A program made the translations under genes and the position numbers. Source: Noviherbaspirillum sp. L7-7A (GTDB lineage: Bacteria > Pseudomonadota > Gammaproteobacteria > Burkholderiales > Burkholderiaceae_D). From it: a DNA stretch of 64,000 nucleotides. The notes beneath the pieces are model-generated. The model ran no database searches, was not told where the DNA came from, and saw nothing but the letters and a program-made list of their open reading frames with translations. The number at the start of each line of letters is the position of its first letter. The first letter of the stretch is position 1. The stretch lies in NCBI RefSeq assembly GCF_019052805.1, contig NZ_JAHQRJ010000001.1, positions 1,550,001 to 1,614,000 on the forward strand. Direction: 5' to 3'. Of the stretch, positions 45,612-55,192 are shown one piece after another.

Positions 45612-46268
45612 CTATTCCAGCAAACGCCTGAACTCCGCGAATTCCGCTGACAGCCTGGCCAGTTCTTCCCGCAACTGCGCCACCTCGGCCTCCAGCTGCG
45701 ATACCCGGTCCTGCCGCGGCGCGGCGACCGCCTGCGCGCTGGCCTGCTCGACGGCCTCGGCCGTCTCGCCGGTCAGCAGATGCGCATAGCGGGCTTCCTT
45801 GGCGCCGGGCGCGCGGGCCAGCTTCACCGCCAGCGGCGGATATTTGTCGATCAGGAACTGCAGCGCTTCCTCGACCGCGGCAGCGCTGCCGAACTCATGC
45901 ATGCGGCCGGCGCGGCTGCGCACTTCGGCCGCGGTCTGCGGGCCGCGCAGCATCAGCATCACCAGCGCAGCCAGCCGGTCCTGTTCCAGCGTCCAGCGCA
46001 GCCGCATGCGGTGCTCGTATTTGGCCACCCGCGCGCCGGCCTGGCTGACCTCGGCGGCCAGCTTTTTGGCCATCAGCCGGTCGAGCGCGTCCTGCACTTC
46101 CTCTTCGGCCAGCGTCAGCACCGGGTCGCGGCTGGACAGCTGGTTGCAGCCATTGACCAGTGCATTGAGCGACATCGGATAATTGTCCGGCGTCAGCTGC
46201 TCCTTCTCGGCCAGCACCGCCAGCACACGTACTTCAACCGCATCCAGCGGCAGATCGTCGCTCATCAA
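45612..46268 (-). CDS. yceH: YceH/UPF0502 family protein
   Basis: A 218-residue YceH-type protein. Two winged-helix domains are visible: LDAVEVRVLAVLAEKEQLTPDNYPMSLNALVNGCNQLSSRDPV and the second one around LAALVMLMLRGPQTAAEVRSRAGRMHEF, then a short Ala-rich linker and a C-terminal coiled coil (QLEAEVAQLREELARLSAEFAEF). The function is not established; the fold suggests nucleic-acid binding. It begins 6 bases after the cysE stop, on the same strand, so it is the last gene of the rnr-rlmB-cysE-yceH run. Confidence 0.92.
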   Translation of the reverse strand: MMSDDLPLDAVEVRVLAVLAEKEQLTPDNYPMSLNALVNGCNQLSSRDPVLTLAEEEVQDALDRLMAKKLAAEVSQAGARVAKYEHRMRLRWTLEQDRLAALVMLMLRGPQTAAEVRSRAGRMHEFGSAAAVEEALQFLIDKYPPLAVKLARAPGAKEARYAHLLTGETAEAVEQASAQAVAAPRQDRVSQLEAEVAQLREELARLSAEFAEFRRLLE

Positions 46269-46274
46269 ACTCTC

Positions 46275-47024
46275 CTATTCCACCAGCCGGTTGAGCTGGT
46301 CGGGGTCGAAACGGTCGAGGTCGGCCAGCTTGTCGCAGGCAATGCCTGCGGCCTGCAGCGCGGCCAGAATGCGCTGCAACTGGGCTTCCTGGGTGGCGGT
46401 CTGGTTGATCAGGCCATGCAGCGCCTTGGACAGCGGATCGTCGGCATCGGGCGTGACGCCGTAGGCGGCAAACATCCGCGCCGCCGCTTGCCGCGCCGGG
46501 CTGGCCTCGTCCTTTTCCAGGATGCGCGCCGGGTTGCCTACCGCGGTGGCGCCGGCCGGCACCGGCTTGACCACCACCGCATTGGAACCGACGGTCGCGC
46601 CCTCGCCGACCGTAAAGCCGCCCAGCACCTTGGCACCGGCGCCGATCAGCACGCCGCGCTCCAGCGTGGGATGGCGCTTGGCGCCCTTGACCAGCGAGGT
46701 CCCGCCGAGGGTCACGCCCTGATAGATGGTGCAGTCGTCGCCGACCACCGCGGTCTCGCCTATCACCACGCCGAAGCCATGGTCGATGAAGACACGGCGG
46801 CCGAGGGTGGCGCCGGGATGGATCTCGATGCCGGTCAGGAAGCGTCCGATATGGGAAATGAAGCGCGCCGTCCAGTGCAGGCCGCCCTTCCAGCAGCGAT
46901 GGGCCAGCCGGTGCATCAGGACGGCATGCAGTCCTGGATAGCAGGTCAGCACTTCCCAGCGGCTGCGGGCCGCCGGGTCGTGCTGCATGATGTTGGCAAT
47001 ATCCTCGCGCAGCCGGGTGAACAT
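46275..47024 (-). CDS. cysE: Serine O-acetyltransferase CysE
   Basis: A 249-residue serine acetyltransferase making O-acetylserine from serine and acetyl-CoA for cysteine synthesis. The N-terminal helical domain reads [31 protein letters not shown]. The left-handed beta-helix begins at [44 protein letters not shown], which carries the catalytic His and Asp region. The C-terminal extension is longer than in E. coli. The start at 47024 gives the standard N-terminus; an open frame continues 19 codons upstream. It is 83 bases downstream of rlmB and likely in its operon. Confidence 0.94.
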   Translation of the reverse strand: MFTRLREDIANIMQHDPAARSRWEVLTCYPGLHAVLMHRLAHRCWKGGLHWTARFISHIGRFLTGIEIHPGATLGRRVFIDHGFGVVIGETAVVGDDCTIYQGVTLGGTSLVKGAKRHPTLERGVLIGAGAKVLGGFTVGEGATVGSNAVVVKPVPAGATAVGNPARILEKDEASPARQAAARMFAAYGVTPDADDPLSKALHGLINQTATQEAQLQRILAALQAAGIACDKLADLDRFDPDQLNRLVE

Positions 47025-47107
47025 GGAATAAGCGGAATCGAAACGGGAGACACCGATGGTAGCGGCAAATCGCGCCGCCATGGGACCAGCAGCCAGTCAG
47101 GGTCGGA

Positions 47108-47851
47108 TCAGAGGCCCTTGACGATGCGCTGGCGGCGCGCCTCGTACAGGCACACGCCCGAAGCCACCGACACGTTCAGGCTTTCCACCGAGCCCAGCAT
47201 CGGCACATTGACCAGCAGGTCGCAGGTTTCGCGGGTCAGGCGGCGCATGCCCTCGCCTTCCGAACCCATCACCAGCGCGGTACCGCCGCTGAAGTCGGCT
47301 TCGTACAGGCCTTTTTCCGCGTCCTCGGTGGTGCCGATGAGCCAGATGTCGCGCTCCTTCAGCTCGCGCATGGTGCGGGCCAGGTTGGTCACGGTGATGT
47401 AGGGCACGGTGTCGGCGGCGCCGCTGGCCACCTTGGCGGCAGTGGCATTGAGGCCAACCGCCCGGTCCTTGGGTGCAATCACCGCATGCGCGCCCGCGCC
47501 GTCGGCGACCCGCAGGCAGGCGCCGAGATTATGGGGATCGGTGATGCCGTCGAGGATCAGCAGCAGGGGCGGACCGACCACCATGTCCAGCAGCTCGTCG
47601 AGATTGCGCGCCAGCGATATCGCGCCGGCCTTGGCCACCACGCCCTGGTGCCGGCGGCTGCCCACCATGCTCGACAGGCGCTGCTCGTCTGCCTGGATGA
47701 CCCGCACGCCGGCGGCCTGCACTGTCCGCAGCAGTTCGCGCATGCGTGGATCGTGGCGTCCTGCATCGACGTAGATTTCTTCTATGCTTTCCGCTTCATG
47801 GCGCAGCCGTGCGGTCACGGCGTGGAAGCCGAAAATCAGTTTGCTTTTCAT
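47108..47851 (-). CDS. rlmB: 23S rRNA (Gm2251) 2'-O-methyltransferase RlmB
   Basis: A 247-residue SPOUT methyltransferase. The N-terminal substrate-binding domain (1-75) opens with [28 protein letters not shown]. The SPOUT knot has [60 protein letters not shown] and [27 protein letters not shown], which are the three diagnostic SpoU motifs. It methylates G2251 in the ribosomal P-loop. It starts immediately after the rnr stop (adjacent bases), the widespread rnr-rlmB operon. Confidence 0.95.
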   Translation of the reverse strand: MKSKLIFGFHAVTARLRHEAESIEEIYVDAGRHDPRMRELLRTVQAAGVRVIQADEQRLSSMVGSRRHQGVVAKAGAISLARNLDELLDMVVGPPLLLILDGITDPHNLGACLRVADGAGAHAVIAPKDRAVGLNATAAKVASGAADTVPYITVTNLARTMRELKERDIWLIGTTEDAEKGLYEADFSGGTALVMGSEGEGMRRLTRETCDLLVNVPMLGSVESLNVSVASGVCLYEARRQRIVKGL

Positions 47852-50446
47852 TTACTTTTGTCGTTTCTTCTTGCCGCCGGCCTTGTCGCCGGCGCTTTTG
47901 CGGGAACCACGCGCCTTGGGCGCAGCGCCTGTCGCGCCGCGTGGCTTGCGGCTGCCGCCATTGCCATTGCTGGCGTTATTGCCGCCATTCCCGCCATTGC
48001 CATTGCTATGGTTATTGCCGTTGGCGCCACCGTTGGCGCCACGCGCCTTGCGCGGCGCCTGCCGGGTGTCGACAGCCGTTTCGGCCGGCTGGCCTGCGGC
48101 AGTGGCCTGATTCGCCGGACTGCCTGCAGGCGCATCGTCGGACTTGCCGCGCTTCTTCTTGCGACCGCCCTGCTCGCCGTCCGCGCGCCGCGCCTCGCTC
48201 TTCAGCTGGGTGTGAATGCCCGGCTCGTTGACCAGGCGAAGGTCGATCTTGCGGGCATCGAGGTCGACCCGGCTGACCTGTACCGTCACCCGGTCGGTCA
48301 GCTGGTAGCGCATGCCGGTGCGCTCGCCGCGCAATTCATGGCGGGTGTCGTCGTACTGGAAATAGTCGGCGCCCAGCTCGGTCACATGGACCAGCCCCTC
48401 GATGAACAGGGTATCGAGCTGAACGAAAATGCCGAAGGACGCAACGCCGGAAATCGTGCCGGTGAACTCCTCTCCCAGACGGTCGCGGATGAAGTAGCAC
48501 TTCAGCCATGCTTCCACATCGCGCGAGGCTTCGTCCGCGCGACGCTCGTTGGCCGAGCAATGCACGCCCAGCGATTCCCAGATCGCGTAGTCGCCATCGA
48601 GCTTCTTCTTGCCGCTGGCCTTGTCCTGCGCGGCCTTGCGCCGGCCGGCCGGCGAAAGCTGTGTGTTGAGCTCGCTGACCTCGATGCCGCGTGGATCGTA
48701 GCGCTTGCCTTGCAGGATGGCCTTGATCGCGCGATGCGTCAGCAGGTCGGGATAGCGCCGGATCGGACTGGTGAAGTGGGCATAGGCTTCATAGGACAAG
48801 CCGAAGTGGCCGATGTTTTCCGGGCTGTAGACCGCCTGCTGCATCGAGCGCAGCAGCATGGTCTGCAAGAGCAGCGCATCGGGACGCAGCTTGATCTTGG
48901 GCAGCAGCTCGGCGTAATCGGACGCGCTGGGCGAGTCGCCGCCGCCCAGGTTCAGGCCCATCTGCTTCAGGAAGGTGCGCAGCTGGTCCAGCTTCTCCTT
49001 GCTCGGGCTGGCATGGACCCGGAACAGCGTCGGATGCTTGTGGCGCTCCAGCAGGTCGGCGGCGCAGACATTGGCCGCCAGCATGCATTCCTCGATCAGG
49101 CGGTGCGCGTCATTGCGGGTGCGCGGCAGGATCTGCTCGATCTTGCCGGCGCCGTTGATGACGATATAGGTCTCGGTGGTTTCGAAATCGATCGCGCCAC
49201 GTGCATGGCGTGCCTGCAGCAGCACGTGGAACAGGTCGTACAGGTTCTGCAGATGCGGCACCAGCTCCTGCCGGCGCGCCGCTTCCACGCCGCGGGTATT
49301 GGTCAGGATGGCGGCGACCTCGTTGTAGGTCAGGCGCGCAGCCGAATGAATGACCGCCGGATAGAACTGGTAAGCCTTGATCTCGCCCTTGGCGGTGATG
49401 ACCGCATCGCAGACCAGGGTCAGGCGGTCGACATGGGGGTTCAGGGAGCACAGCCCGTTCGACAGCTTTTCCGGCAGCATCGGAATCACGCGGCGCGGAA
49501 AATACACCGAGGTGCTGCGCTCCAGCGCGTCGGCATCGAGCGCGTCGTTGGGGCGCACGTAATGGCTGACGTCGGCAATGGCCACGATCAGGCGGTAGCC
49601 CTTGCTGCGGCCTATCTTCACCGGCTCGCAATACACGGCATCGTCGAAGTCGCGGGCGTCCTCGCCGTCGATGGTCACCATCGGGATGTCGCGCAGGTCG
49701 ACCCGGCCCTCGAGGTCGGCCTCGCGCACTTCGGCGGGCAGCTTGGCCGCCTGCTTTTTCGCGGCCTCGGAAAATTCGTGCGGCACGCCGAACTTGCGCA
49801 CCGCGATCTCGATCTCCATGCCGGGGTCGTCGATGTCGCCCAGCACTTCGATCACCCGGCCCACCGGCTGGGTATAACGGGATGGCTGCTCGGTCAGTTC
49901 GACGCTCACCACCTGTCCGCTCTTGGCCTTGCCCGGCGAGCCGGCCAGCAGGATATCCTGGCCTATGCGCTTGTCTTCGGGCACCACGATCCAGGCGCCG
50001 TTCTCGTTGAGCAGGCGGCCGATCACGCGGGTATTGGCGCGCTCCACCACTTCGACGATGGTGCCTTCGGGCCGGCCGCGGCGGTCGGTGCCGGTAACGC
50101 GCGCCTTGACCCGGTCGCCATGCAGCACCTTTTGCATTTCCTTCTCGGACAGGAACAGGTCGTCGCCGCCGTCGTCGGGAATCAGGAAGCCGTAGCCGTC
50201 GCGGTGGCCGCTGACCTTGCCTTCAACGAAGTTGGGCATGTGGCTCAGCTTGTAGATGCCGCTGCGCTCCGAGTTGATCTGGCCGTCGCGCTCCATTGCA
50301 TTCAGCCGGCGCATCAGGCCCTCGGTTTCATCGGGCCCCACATGCAGCGCCGCGGCGATGGTGCTTGCGTCTTGCGGTTCGCTTGCGGTACGGAGGATGC
50401 CGAGGATGTCTTCGCGGCTGGGTATGGAATAGGGAAATTGGCTCAA
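47852..50446 (-). CDS. rnr: Ribonuclease R
   Basis: An 864-residue 3'-5' exoribonuclease of the RNB family that degrades structured RNA. An N-terminal winged helix (SREDILGILRTASEPQDASTIAAALHV) is followed by two cold-shock domains, the RNB catalytic core with DIPMVTIDGEDARDFDDAVY (metal-binding aspartates) and SPIRRYPDLLTHRAIKAIL, and the S1 domain with GTISGVASFGIFVQLDTLFIEGLVHVTELG. The C-terminal tail of about 100 residues is lysine-rich and then Asn/Gly-rich (GGANGNNHSNGNGGNGGNN), an unusual low-complexity insertion before the final basic stretch. It is first in the rnr-rlmB-cysE-yceH run. Confidence 0.95.
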   Translation of the reverse strand: MSQFPYSIPSREDILGILRTASEPQDASTIAAALHVGPDETEGLMRRLNAMERDGQINSERSGIYKLSHMPNFVEGKVSGHRDGYGFLIPDDGGDDLFLSEKEMQKVLHGDRVKARVTGTDRRGRPEGTIVEVVERANTRVIGRLLNENGAWIVVPEDKRIGQDILLAGSPGKAKSGQVVSVELTEQPSRYTQPVGRVIEVLGDIDDPGMEIEIAVRKFGVPHEFSEAAKKQAAKLPAEVREADLEGRVDLRDIPMVTIDGEDARDFDDAVYCEPVKIGRSKGYRLIVAIADVSHYVRPNDALDADALERSTSVYFPRRVIPMLPEKLSNGLCSLNPHVDRLTLVCDAVITAKGEIKAYQFYPAVIHSAARLTYNEVAAILTNTRGVEAARRQELVPHLQNLYDLFHVLLQARHARGAIDFETTETYIVINGAGKIEQILPRTRNDAHRLIEECMLAANVCAADLLERHKHPTLFRVHASPSKEKLDQLRTFLKQMGLNLGGGDSPSASDYAELLPKIKLRPDALLLQTMLLRSMQQAVYSPENIGHFGLSYEAYAHFTSPIRRYPDLLTHRAIKAILQGKRYDPRGIEVSELNTQLSPAGRRKAAQDKASGKKKLDGDYAIWESLGVHCSANERRADEASRDVEAWLKCYFIRDRLGEEFTGTISGVASFGIFVQLDTLFIEGLVHVTELGADYFQYDDTRHELRGERTGMRYQLTDRVTVQVSRVDLDARKIDLRLVNEPGIHTQLKSEARRADGEQGGRKKKRGKSDDAPAGSPANQATAAGQPAETAVDTRQAPRKARGANGGANGNNHSNGNGGNGGNNASNGNGGSRKPRGATGAAPKARGSRKSAGDKAGGKKKRQK

Positions 50447-50609
50447 GAGCGTGTGGTGTTGGTGGTTAAAAATTGAGCGGGTAGTGTACCGGACTAAGGC
50501 TTCATTCGCCTAGAACTATGCCAGTTGCAAGAAATCGCTCAAGCCGTGTTGACTTCGGGGAATTAGTCTCTATAATGCCAGTCTTCTTTGGGAAGCAGCA
50601 GATCCCAAG

Positions 50610-50694
50610 GCCCACGTGGCGGAATTGGTAGACGCGCATGGTTCAGGTCCATGTGCCGCGAGGTGTGGGGGTTCGAGTCCCTCCGTGGGCACCA
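50610..50694 (+). tRNA. tRNA-Leu (anticodon CAG)
   Basis: An 85-base class II tRNA. The acceptor stem is GCCCACG / CGTGGGC with 3' ACCA; the D-arm has GGAATTGGTAGACGC; the anticodon loop TTCAGGT gives CAG (50644-50646). The variable arm and T-arm (GGGGG-TTCGAGT-CCCTC) are normal. An intrinsic terminator follows directly. Confidence 0.97.
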
Positions 50695-50701
50695 CGATTT
50701 G

Positions 50702-50740
50702 AAAGGCTGGTTGACGTCGTCAACCAGCCTTTTTCTTTTT
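50702..50740 (+). terminator. Intrinsic terminator after tRNA-Leu
   Basis: AAAGGCTGGTTGACG and CGTCAACCAGCCTTT form an almost perfect stem of 14-15 bp with a minimal loop, followed by TTCTTTTT. It starts 8 bases after the tRNA and should end its transcript. Confidence 0.9.
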
Positions 50741-50859
50741 CCGGACCTGGCGCACCTCTCGCACCTCGGCCAACGCTGGCACGCGATTCTGTCATTGCAT
50801 TGGCTCATTGGCCTGCAACAGCGGCGCCATCGAAGCAATGGCGCCGTTGCAAGCCAGCC

Positions 50860-51882
50860 TCAGTCCTCGCCGAAGCCTTCCGGATTACCGCTCTGCCAGC
50901 GCCAGTGGTCCTCGCACATCTGGCGCATGCCCTTCTCGGCACGCCATCCCAGCAGTTGCGCCGCAAGGTCCGGCGATGCGTAGCAGCTGGCAATGTCGCC
51001 CGGACGCCGTGGCACCACCTGATACGGCACCGGCCGGCCGCTTGCCTCCTCGAATGCCTTCACCGTTTCCAGCACGCTGTAACCCTGGCCGGTGCCGAGG
51101 TTGACCGTGAAGCCGCCCTCGTGCGCAAACAGGCGGTTCAGTGCCGCCACATGGCCCTTGGCGAGGTCCACCACGTGGATATAGTCACGCACGCCGGTGC
51201 CGTCCGGCGTTGGATAGTCGTTGCCGAACACGGACAGCTTTTCCCGGCGACCCACCGCCACCTGCGCAATGAAGGGCATCAGGTTGTTCGGAATGCCGCG
51301 CGGGTCCTCGCCGATCAGGCCGCTTTCATGAGCCCCGACCGGATTGAAATAGCGCAGCACGCCAATGCGCCAGGATGCGTCCGAACTCTCCAGGTCGCCC
51401 AGGATCTGTTCCACCATCAGCTTGGAGCGGCCATAGGGATTGGTGACGGACAGGCGGGCGCTTTCCACCAGCGGCAATGCCTCGGGGTCGCCATAGACCG
51501 TGGCCGACGAGCTGAACACGAAGGTCTTCACCCCGGCAGCGGTCAGCGCCTCGAGCAGGTTCACGCTGCCGCCGACGTTATTGTCGAAGTACAGCAGCGG
51601 CTTTTCGACCGACTCTCCCACCGCCTTCAGGCCGGCGAAATGGATCACCGCATCGATGCGGTGCCGGGAAAGCACGGCATCGAGCGCGGCGCGGTCCCGG
51701 ATGTCGGCTTCATGCAGCGGGAAGTCCTTGCCGGTGATCTGGCGCACCCGGTCGAGCGCCTTGCGCGAACTGTTGCAGAGGTTGTCCAGCGCGACGACAT
51801 CAAACCCGCTTTGCAGCAGTTCGACGCAGGTATGTGAGCCGATGAATCCGGACGCGCCGGTCACGAGTATGGTTTTTGACAT
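50860..51882 (-). CDS. galE: UDP-glucose 4-epimerase GalE
   Basis: A 340-residue extended SDR enzyme interconverting UDP-glucose and UDP-galactose. The NAD-binding motif is ILVTGASGFIGSHTCVELL. HFAGLKAVGESV, FSSSATVYGDP (Ser of the triad) and YGRSKLMVEQIL (catalytic Tyr and Lys) are all in place; the C-terminal block is FTVNLGTGQGYSVLETVKAFE. The ATG at 51882 gives the standard N-terminus; the open frame extends upstream without similarity. It is divergent from the VanZ-like gene in a surface-polymer region, so it probably supplies galactose for EPS or LPS. Confidence 0.95.
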   Translation of the reverse strand: MSKTILVTGASGFIGSHTCVELLQSGFDVVALDNLCNSSRKALDRVRQITGKDFPLHEADIRDRAALDAVLSRHRIDAVIHFAGLKAVGESVEKPLLYFDNNVGGSVNLLEALTAAGVKTFVFSSSATVYGDPEALPLVESARLSVTNPYGRSKLMVEQILGDLESSDASWRIGVLRYFNPVGAHESGLIGEDPRGIPNNLMPFIAQVAVGRREKLSVFGNDYPTPDGTGVRDYIHVVDLAKGHVAALNRLFAHEGGFTVNLGTGQGYSVLETVKAFEEASGRPVPYQVVPRRPGDIASCYASPDLAAQLLGWRAEKGMRQMCEDHWRWQSGNPEGFGED

Positions 51883-52011
51883 AGAGAGAAAAGCCTTGTG
51901 AAGGTGGAATACCGGAAGAGCCATGCTTAGCAGGCAGCAACTCGCGTGCCATTCTACTCGCGTACAATCCGCCTCCACCCGGGTCTGATCAAGATTGACG
52001 CTCCCTCTTCC

Positions 52012-53256
52012 ATGCCGCACGACTTTCCGCTTTCCACGCCGCTTGTCCCCGCCCGCTCCGCCTGGCGCCTGTTGGTCGCGCTGTGCTGCTATGCCGCACT
52101 GCTGGTGTACGGCAGCCTGTACCCATTCAGTCACTGGCAAGCGCCGGCGCTGCCGGCGATGGCGTTCCTGCTGCACTGGCCAGCCCATCTCGACAAGGCC
52201 GACGTGCTGCAGAATGTGCTGGTCTATGCCCCGTTCGGGCTGCTTGCCGCGCTCTGGCTGGCGGGGCGCATGCAGGCCAGACCGGCGGCGCTGCTTGCCA
52301 CCATCATGGGAACCGCACTCAGCATGGCCATGGAATGCCTGCAGCAATTCAACCCGGCGCGGGTCGCTTCGCTGGTGGACATTGCGATGAATGCGCTGGG
52401 CAGCGGCCTGGGCGCCCTGCTCGCCGGCACCATGCTGCGGCACACGCTATCGGGCGCGTTGGCGCTGGCCTGGCGCGACCGCTGGTTCCGGCATGGCGCG
52501 CTGGCCAATACGGGGCTGGTGATTGCAGCTCTGTGGCTGCTGTCGCAGACCAGCCCGCTGGTGCCTACCCTGGACGTAAGCCATCTGCGCCGGGCGCTGT
52601 CAGGCCTGTGGCATGCGTTGCACGACCCGCGCCTGATCGTGATGACGCAGTTGCTGACCTATGCCTGCCTGTTCAGCGGCATGGGCGCGCTGATCCTGCT
52701 GCTGGCGCGCCCCGGCAAACCAGCGCTGCGCCTGTTTGCGCTGACGGTTCTGGCGATGCTGATGGCCAAGGCGCTCATCGTCGGCCGGGTGCTGTCTCTG
52801 GAGGCTTGCGCCGGGGCCGGCCTTGCGCTGCTGGCCAGCCTGCTGCTGCGCACTCTGCCGCTACGCATCCTGCCCTGGACAGGCATGCTGATGATTGTGC
52901 TCGGGTTCGCGATTGCAGAGCTCGCGCCAGGCCCGCCCTGGATGGTGGCGGAGTTCAACTGGACGCTGTTTACCGGCCAGATGCGCAGCGTCGCCGGGCT
53001 GTCCAACATCCTCGAACTGCTGTGGCTGTTCATGGCGCTGGCCTGGTTCATGCGCATTGCCTTGCCCAACGGCGGGACACGCCGCATCGCGCTCGTCGGC
53101 GCCGTGCTGACTGCTGTCGCGGTCTTTGCGCTGGAATGGCAGCAGCAGTTTCACGGCCGCTACGGCGACATTACCCAGGTGATGCTATGCGTTGCGGGCT
53201 GGATCATCCCGTGGTGCGTGCCAGCGGCAGACCGCCCGCTCGATCCGCCTATTTGA
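52012..53256 (+). CDS. VanZ-like polytopic membrane protein
   Basis: A 414-residue membrane protein with about ten hydrophobic helices. The VanZ-type core sits in the first half: YGSLYPFSHW, DKADVLQNVLVYAPFGLLAALW and AMECLQQFNPARVASLVDIAMNALGSGLGALLAG, with the conserved acidic/Asn residues. VanZ-like proteins commonly occur in EPS and cell-wall gene clusters, with unknown biochemistry. The second half (about 185-410) is extra membrane sequence not seen in the short VanZ proteins. I start at the ATG at 52012; an open frame extends 22 codons upstream. Its last bases overlap the convergent transglycosylase stop (8 bases). Confidence 0.82.
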   Translation: MPHDFPLSTPLVPARSAWRLLVALCCYAALLVYGSLYPFSHWQAPALPAMAFLLHWPAHLDKADVLQNVLVYAPFGLLAALWLAGRMQARPAALLATIMGTALSMAMECLQQFNPARVASLVDIAMNALGSGLGALLAGTMLRHTLSGALALAWRDRWFRHGALANTGLVIAALWLLSQTSPLVPTLDVSHLRRALSGLWHALHDPRLIVMTQLLTYACLFSGMGALILLLARPGKPALRLFALTVLAMLMAKALIVGRVLSLEACAGAGLALLASLLLRTLPLRILPWTGMLMIVLGFAIAELAPGPPWMVAEFNWTLFTGQMRSVAGLSNILELLWLFMALAWFMRIALPNGGTRRIALVGAVLTAVAVFALEWQQQFHGRYGDITQVMLCVAGWIIPWCVPAADRPLDPPI

Positions 53257-54151
53257 CGCTGGAAGCGCCGGCAGAAGCAGCGAGGATGGGCGAGGCCTGC
53301 ACCAATCCTTCCTGATACGGATGCGTGGTCTTGCGGTATAGCGCGGTAATGCGGCGTACGTAATCGCGGGTTTCCGGATAAGGCGGAATGCCGCGATATT
53401 TCTCCACCGCCCTCTCGCCGGCATTGTAGGCGGCGGCCACCAGGGGCACATTGCCCTTGAAAAACGCCAGCAGCCATTGGAGATACGCGACGCCGCCCTT
53501 GATGTTGTCCTCGGCGTTGAAGGCGTCCTTGACGCGGAAGCGCTGCGCGGTTTCCGGAATCAGCTGCATCAGGCCCTGCGCATTTCTGGGCGACACCGCC
53601 TTGGCATTGAAACCGGATTCAACGGCAATGAATGCCAGCACCAGTTCCGGATCAATCTCATATTTGAACGACACCTTGCCGACGGTGTTGTAGATGTGGC
53701 CGCGCGGATAATTCGGCGCCGGACCGGCCGGCACGGAGACTGCGGCGGCGACCGGCTGCGGCATCATGCAGGGCGGCGCTACCGGCTTGCTGGAAGCGAG
53801 CTGGCGCATCGTGCCAGCCTGGACATGGCCCTGCTCGGCGGCCAGTCCGAACAGATGCGCTGCAATGCCGTCGTCGCGGACAACGCCCCTGCCGTTGGCA
53901 TACATCCATCCGAGGCCATACTGTCCTTCAGCGCTGCCAGCCCTGGCCGCCGCGCAATAAAGCTCGATGGCACGGGCATAATCCCGCGGCACCCCTTCCG
54001 CATGTTCATAGCGTGCAGCTTCCTCGACCAATGCCTGCGGCCTGCGCCCACCCAGGCCATGCGCAGAAATTGCGCTGTCGGCCTGGGCCGCGACGCTGCC
54101 GGACAACACAGCGGCACAACAGAAAAATTTGGCGAAAAGCGAAAAACGCAT
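53249..54151 (-). CDS. Periplasmic lytic transglycosylase (SLT) with Sel1-type repeats
   Basis: A 300-residue exported protein. A signal peptide (MRFSLFAKFFCCAAVLSGSVAAQA) is followed by Sel1/TPR-like repeats (VPRDYARAIELYCAAARAGSAEGQYGLGWMYANGRGVVRDD and EQGHVQAGTM), then an SLT domain from about residue 165. That domain has IDPELVLAFIAVESGFNAKAVSPRNAQGLMQLIPETAQRF (catalytic Glu in ESGF), NIKGGVAYLQWLL and AAYNAGERAVEKYRGIP. It cuts peptidoglycan, possibly opening a path for polymer export. The start at 54151 has an AAAGGT ribosome-binding site. It is convergent with the VanZ-like gene and divergent from the Tat-protein gene. Confidence 0.88.
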   Translation of the reverse strand: MRFSLFAKFFCCAAVLSGSVAAQADSAISAHGLGGRRPQALVEEAARYEHAEGVPRDYARAIELYCAAARAGSAEGQYGLGWMYANGRGVVRDDGIAAHLFGLAAEQGHVQAGTMRQLASSKPVAPPCMMPQPVAAAVSVPAGPAPNYPRGHIYNTVGKVSFKYEIDPELVLAFIAVESGFNAKAVSPRNAQGLMQLIPETAQRFRVKDAFNAEDNIKGGVAYLQWLLAFFKGNVPLVAAAYNAGERAVEKYRGIPPYPETRDYVRRITALYRKTTHPYQEGLVQASPILAASAGASSVK

Positions 54152-54470
54152 GCAACGACCTTTCAATGGAAACCTTGTTGACCGAATTCGAATCACCTAC
54201 GCAGAACACGTGCGATAATTTCATTATATTATTTGCAACTAATTGCGCAACACGACTGCTGATCGGCTTCCTAAGTCTTACGAAGCTGAAGGTTTTGGAA
54301 GCATAATGCCGACAACCGCCGGATATGATGTGATATTTACAACTTCATGTTGCGTAGCGTCAAAGTAATAGCAAGCAGACATCATTCTAATTGTCAACTT
54401 TGAATCGCCTTCTGTTAGTATTAAAGTAGACGGTTAAAATTGCGTCATTCGAGGATAGGGAGTTCACAAC
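54152..54470. other. AT-rich divergent intergenic region
   Basis: About 320 bases between the transglycosylase and the Tat-signal protein genes, richer in A/T than either. It should contain the promoter of the HPr-rel-A-type cassette; GGATAGGGAG just before 54471 is its ribosome-binding site. No sigma-54 site with correct spacing, terminator or repeat was seen. Confidence 0.45.
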
Positions 54471-55169
54471 ATGACGATGGAAAATTCTGGACATGAGGAA
54501 ACGGGTCGCCAGCCACAAAACGGCGAAGCGACGACGCCTCCACAGGTGCGTAATCCATCGCGCCGCAGGTTCACCCGTGCCGGCGTGGGTGCATCCGCGG
54601 TCATTCTTACTCTCACCAGCCGCTCCGTATTGGCCCAGACAGCCTGCAAGTCGCCTTCCGGTTTTGCTTCTGCGAACCTGAGCCAGCATAACCAAGATGC
54701 TGTTGCATGCGATGGCGTCGCAGCGGCAAATTGGCTGGACCCGAACCGTCAGTGGCCAGTTCCGAAGGAAACCCGCTTCATCGATGTCTTCGGCAGTTCA
54801 AGCCTGATGTTCCGAACCGGCACGCCGCAAAAATTCTACGATGCGTTCCCCAGCCGCGTTGACAAGAAGGATTTGCCGCCAGGTCAGGCCGCCAAGAGCA
54901 CTTCGCTTGACGAGGCGACTTTGTATGAGGCGCTGAACGGTGGCGAGACGCCCGGCGTGGTCAAGTCCCTCATCGCGGCCTACCTTAACTTCAAGGCCGG
55001 ACTGAACAGCCACCCAACCGACCTGCAGGCCATCGCCATATTCAAGGAATGGCAAGCCAATGGCATTTACACGCCAAGCGCCGGCATCAAGTGGAGCGAG
55101 GACGACATCATGAACTACCTTGGCTCTACCCAGGGCCGGCCTTTCACGCCACCGAATAACCTTGGCTGA
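54471..55169 (+). CDS. Tat-signal exported protein of unknown function (candidate substrate of the downstream cassette)
   Basis: A 232-residue protein with a hydrophilic N-terminal stretch, then a twin-arginine motif SRRRFTR at 30-36 and a hydrophobic stretch (GASAVILTLTS) ending near VLA at 53-55. It is therefore predicted to be exported folded by the Tat system. I do not recognise the mature domain. Features seen: two cysteines soon after the signal (residue 59 and one about 20 residues later), a Lys/Pro-rich middle (DKKDLPPGQAAKS), and a Gly/Pro/Asn-rich C-terminus ending NNLG. It starts at ATG 54471 with AGGGAG upstream (54477 also possible). It directly precedes the PqqD/HprK/nucleotidyltransferase genes. 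Confidence 0.75.
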   Translation: MTMENSGHEETGRQPQNGEATTPPQVRNPSRRRFTRAGVGASAVILTLTSRSVLAQTACKSPSGFASANLSQHNQDAVACDGVAAANWLDPNRQWPVPKETRFIDVFGSSSLMFRTGTPQKFYDAFPSRVDKKDLPPGQAAKSTSLDEATLYEALNGGETPGVVKSLIAAYLNFKAGLNSHPTDLQAIAIFKEWQANGIYTPSAGIKWSEDDIMNYLGSTQGRPFTPPNNLG

Positions 55170-55192
55170 TGCGCGCGCAGTCTGGCGTCTAG

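Noticed and set aside
47486-50476. 996-codon open frame antisense to rnr
   Set aside because: Long antisense frames are expected in GC-rich genes; the RNase R reading shows all catalytic motifs and this frame shows none.
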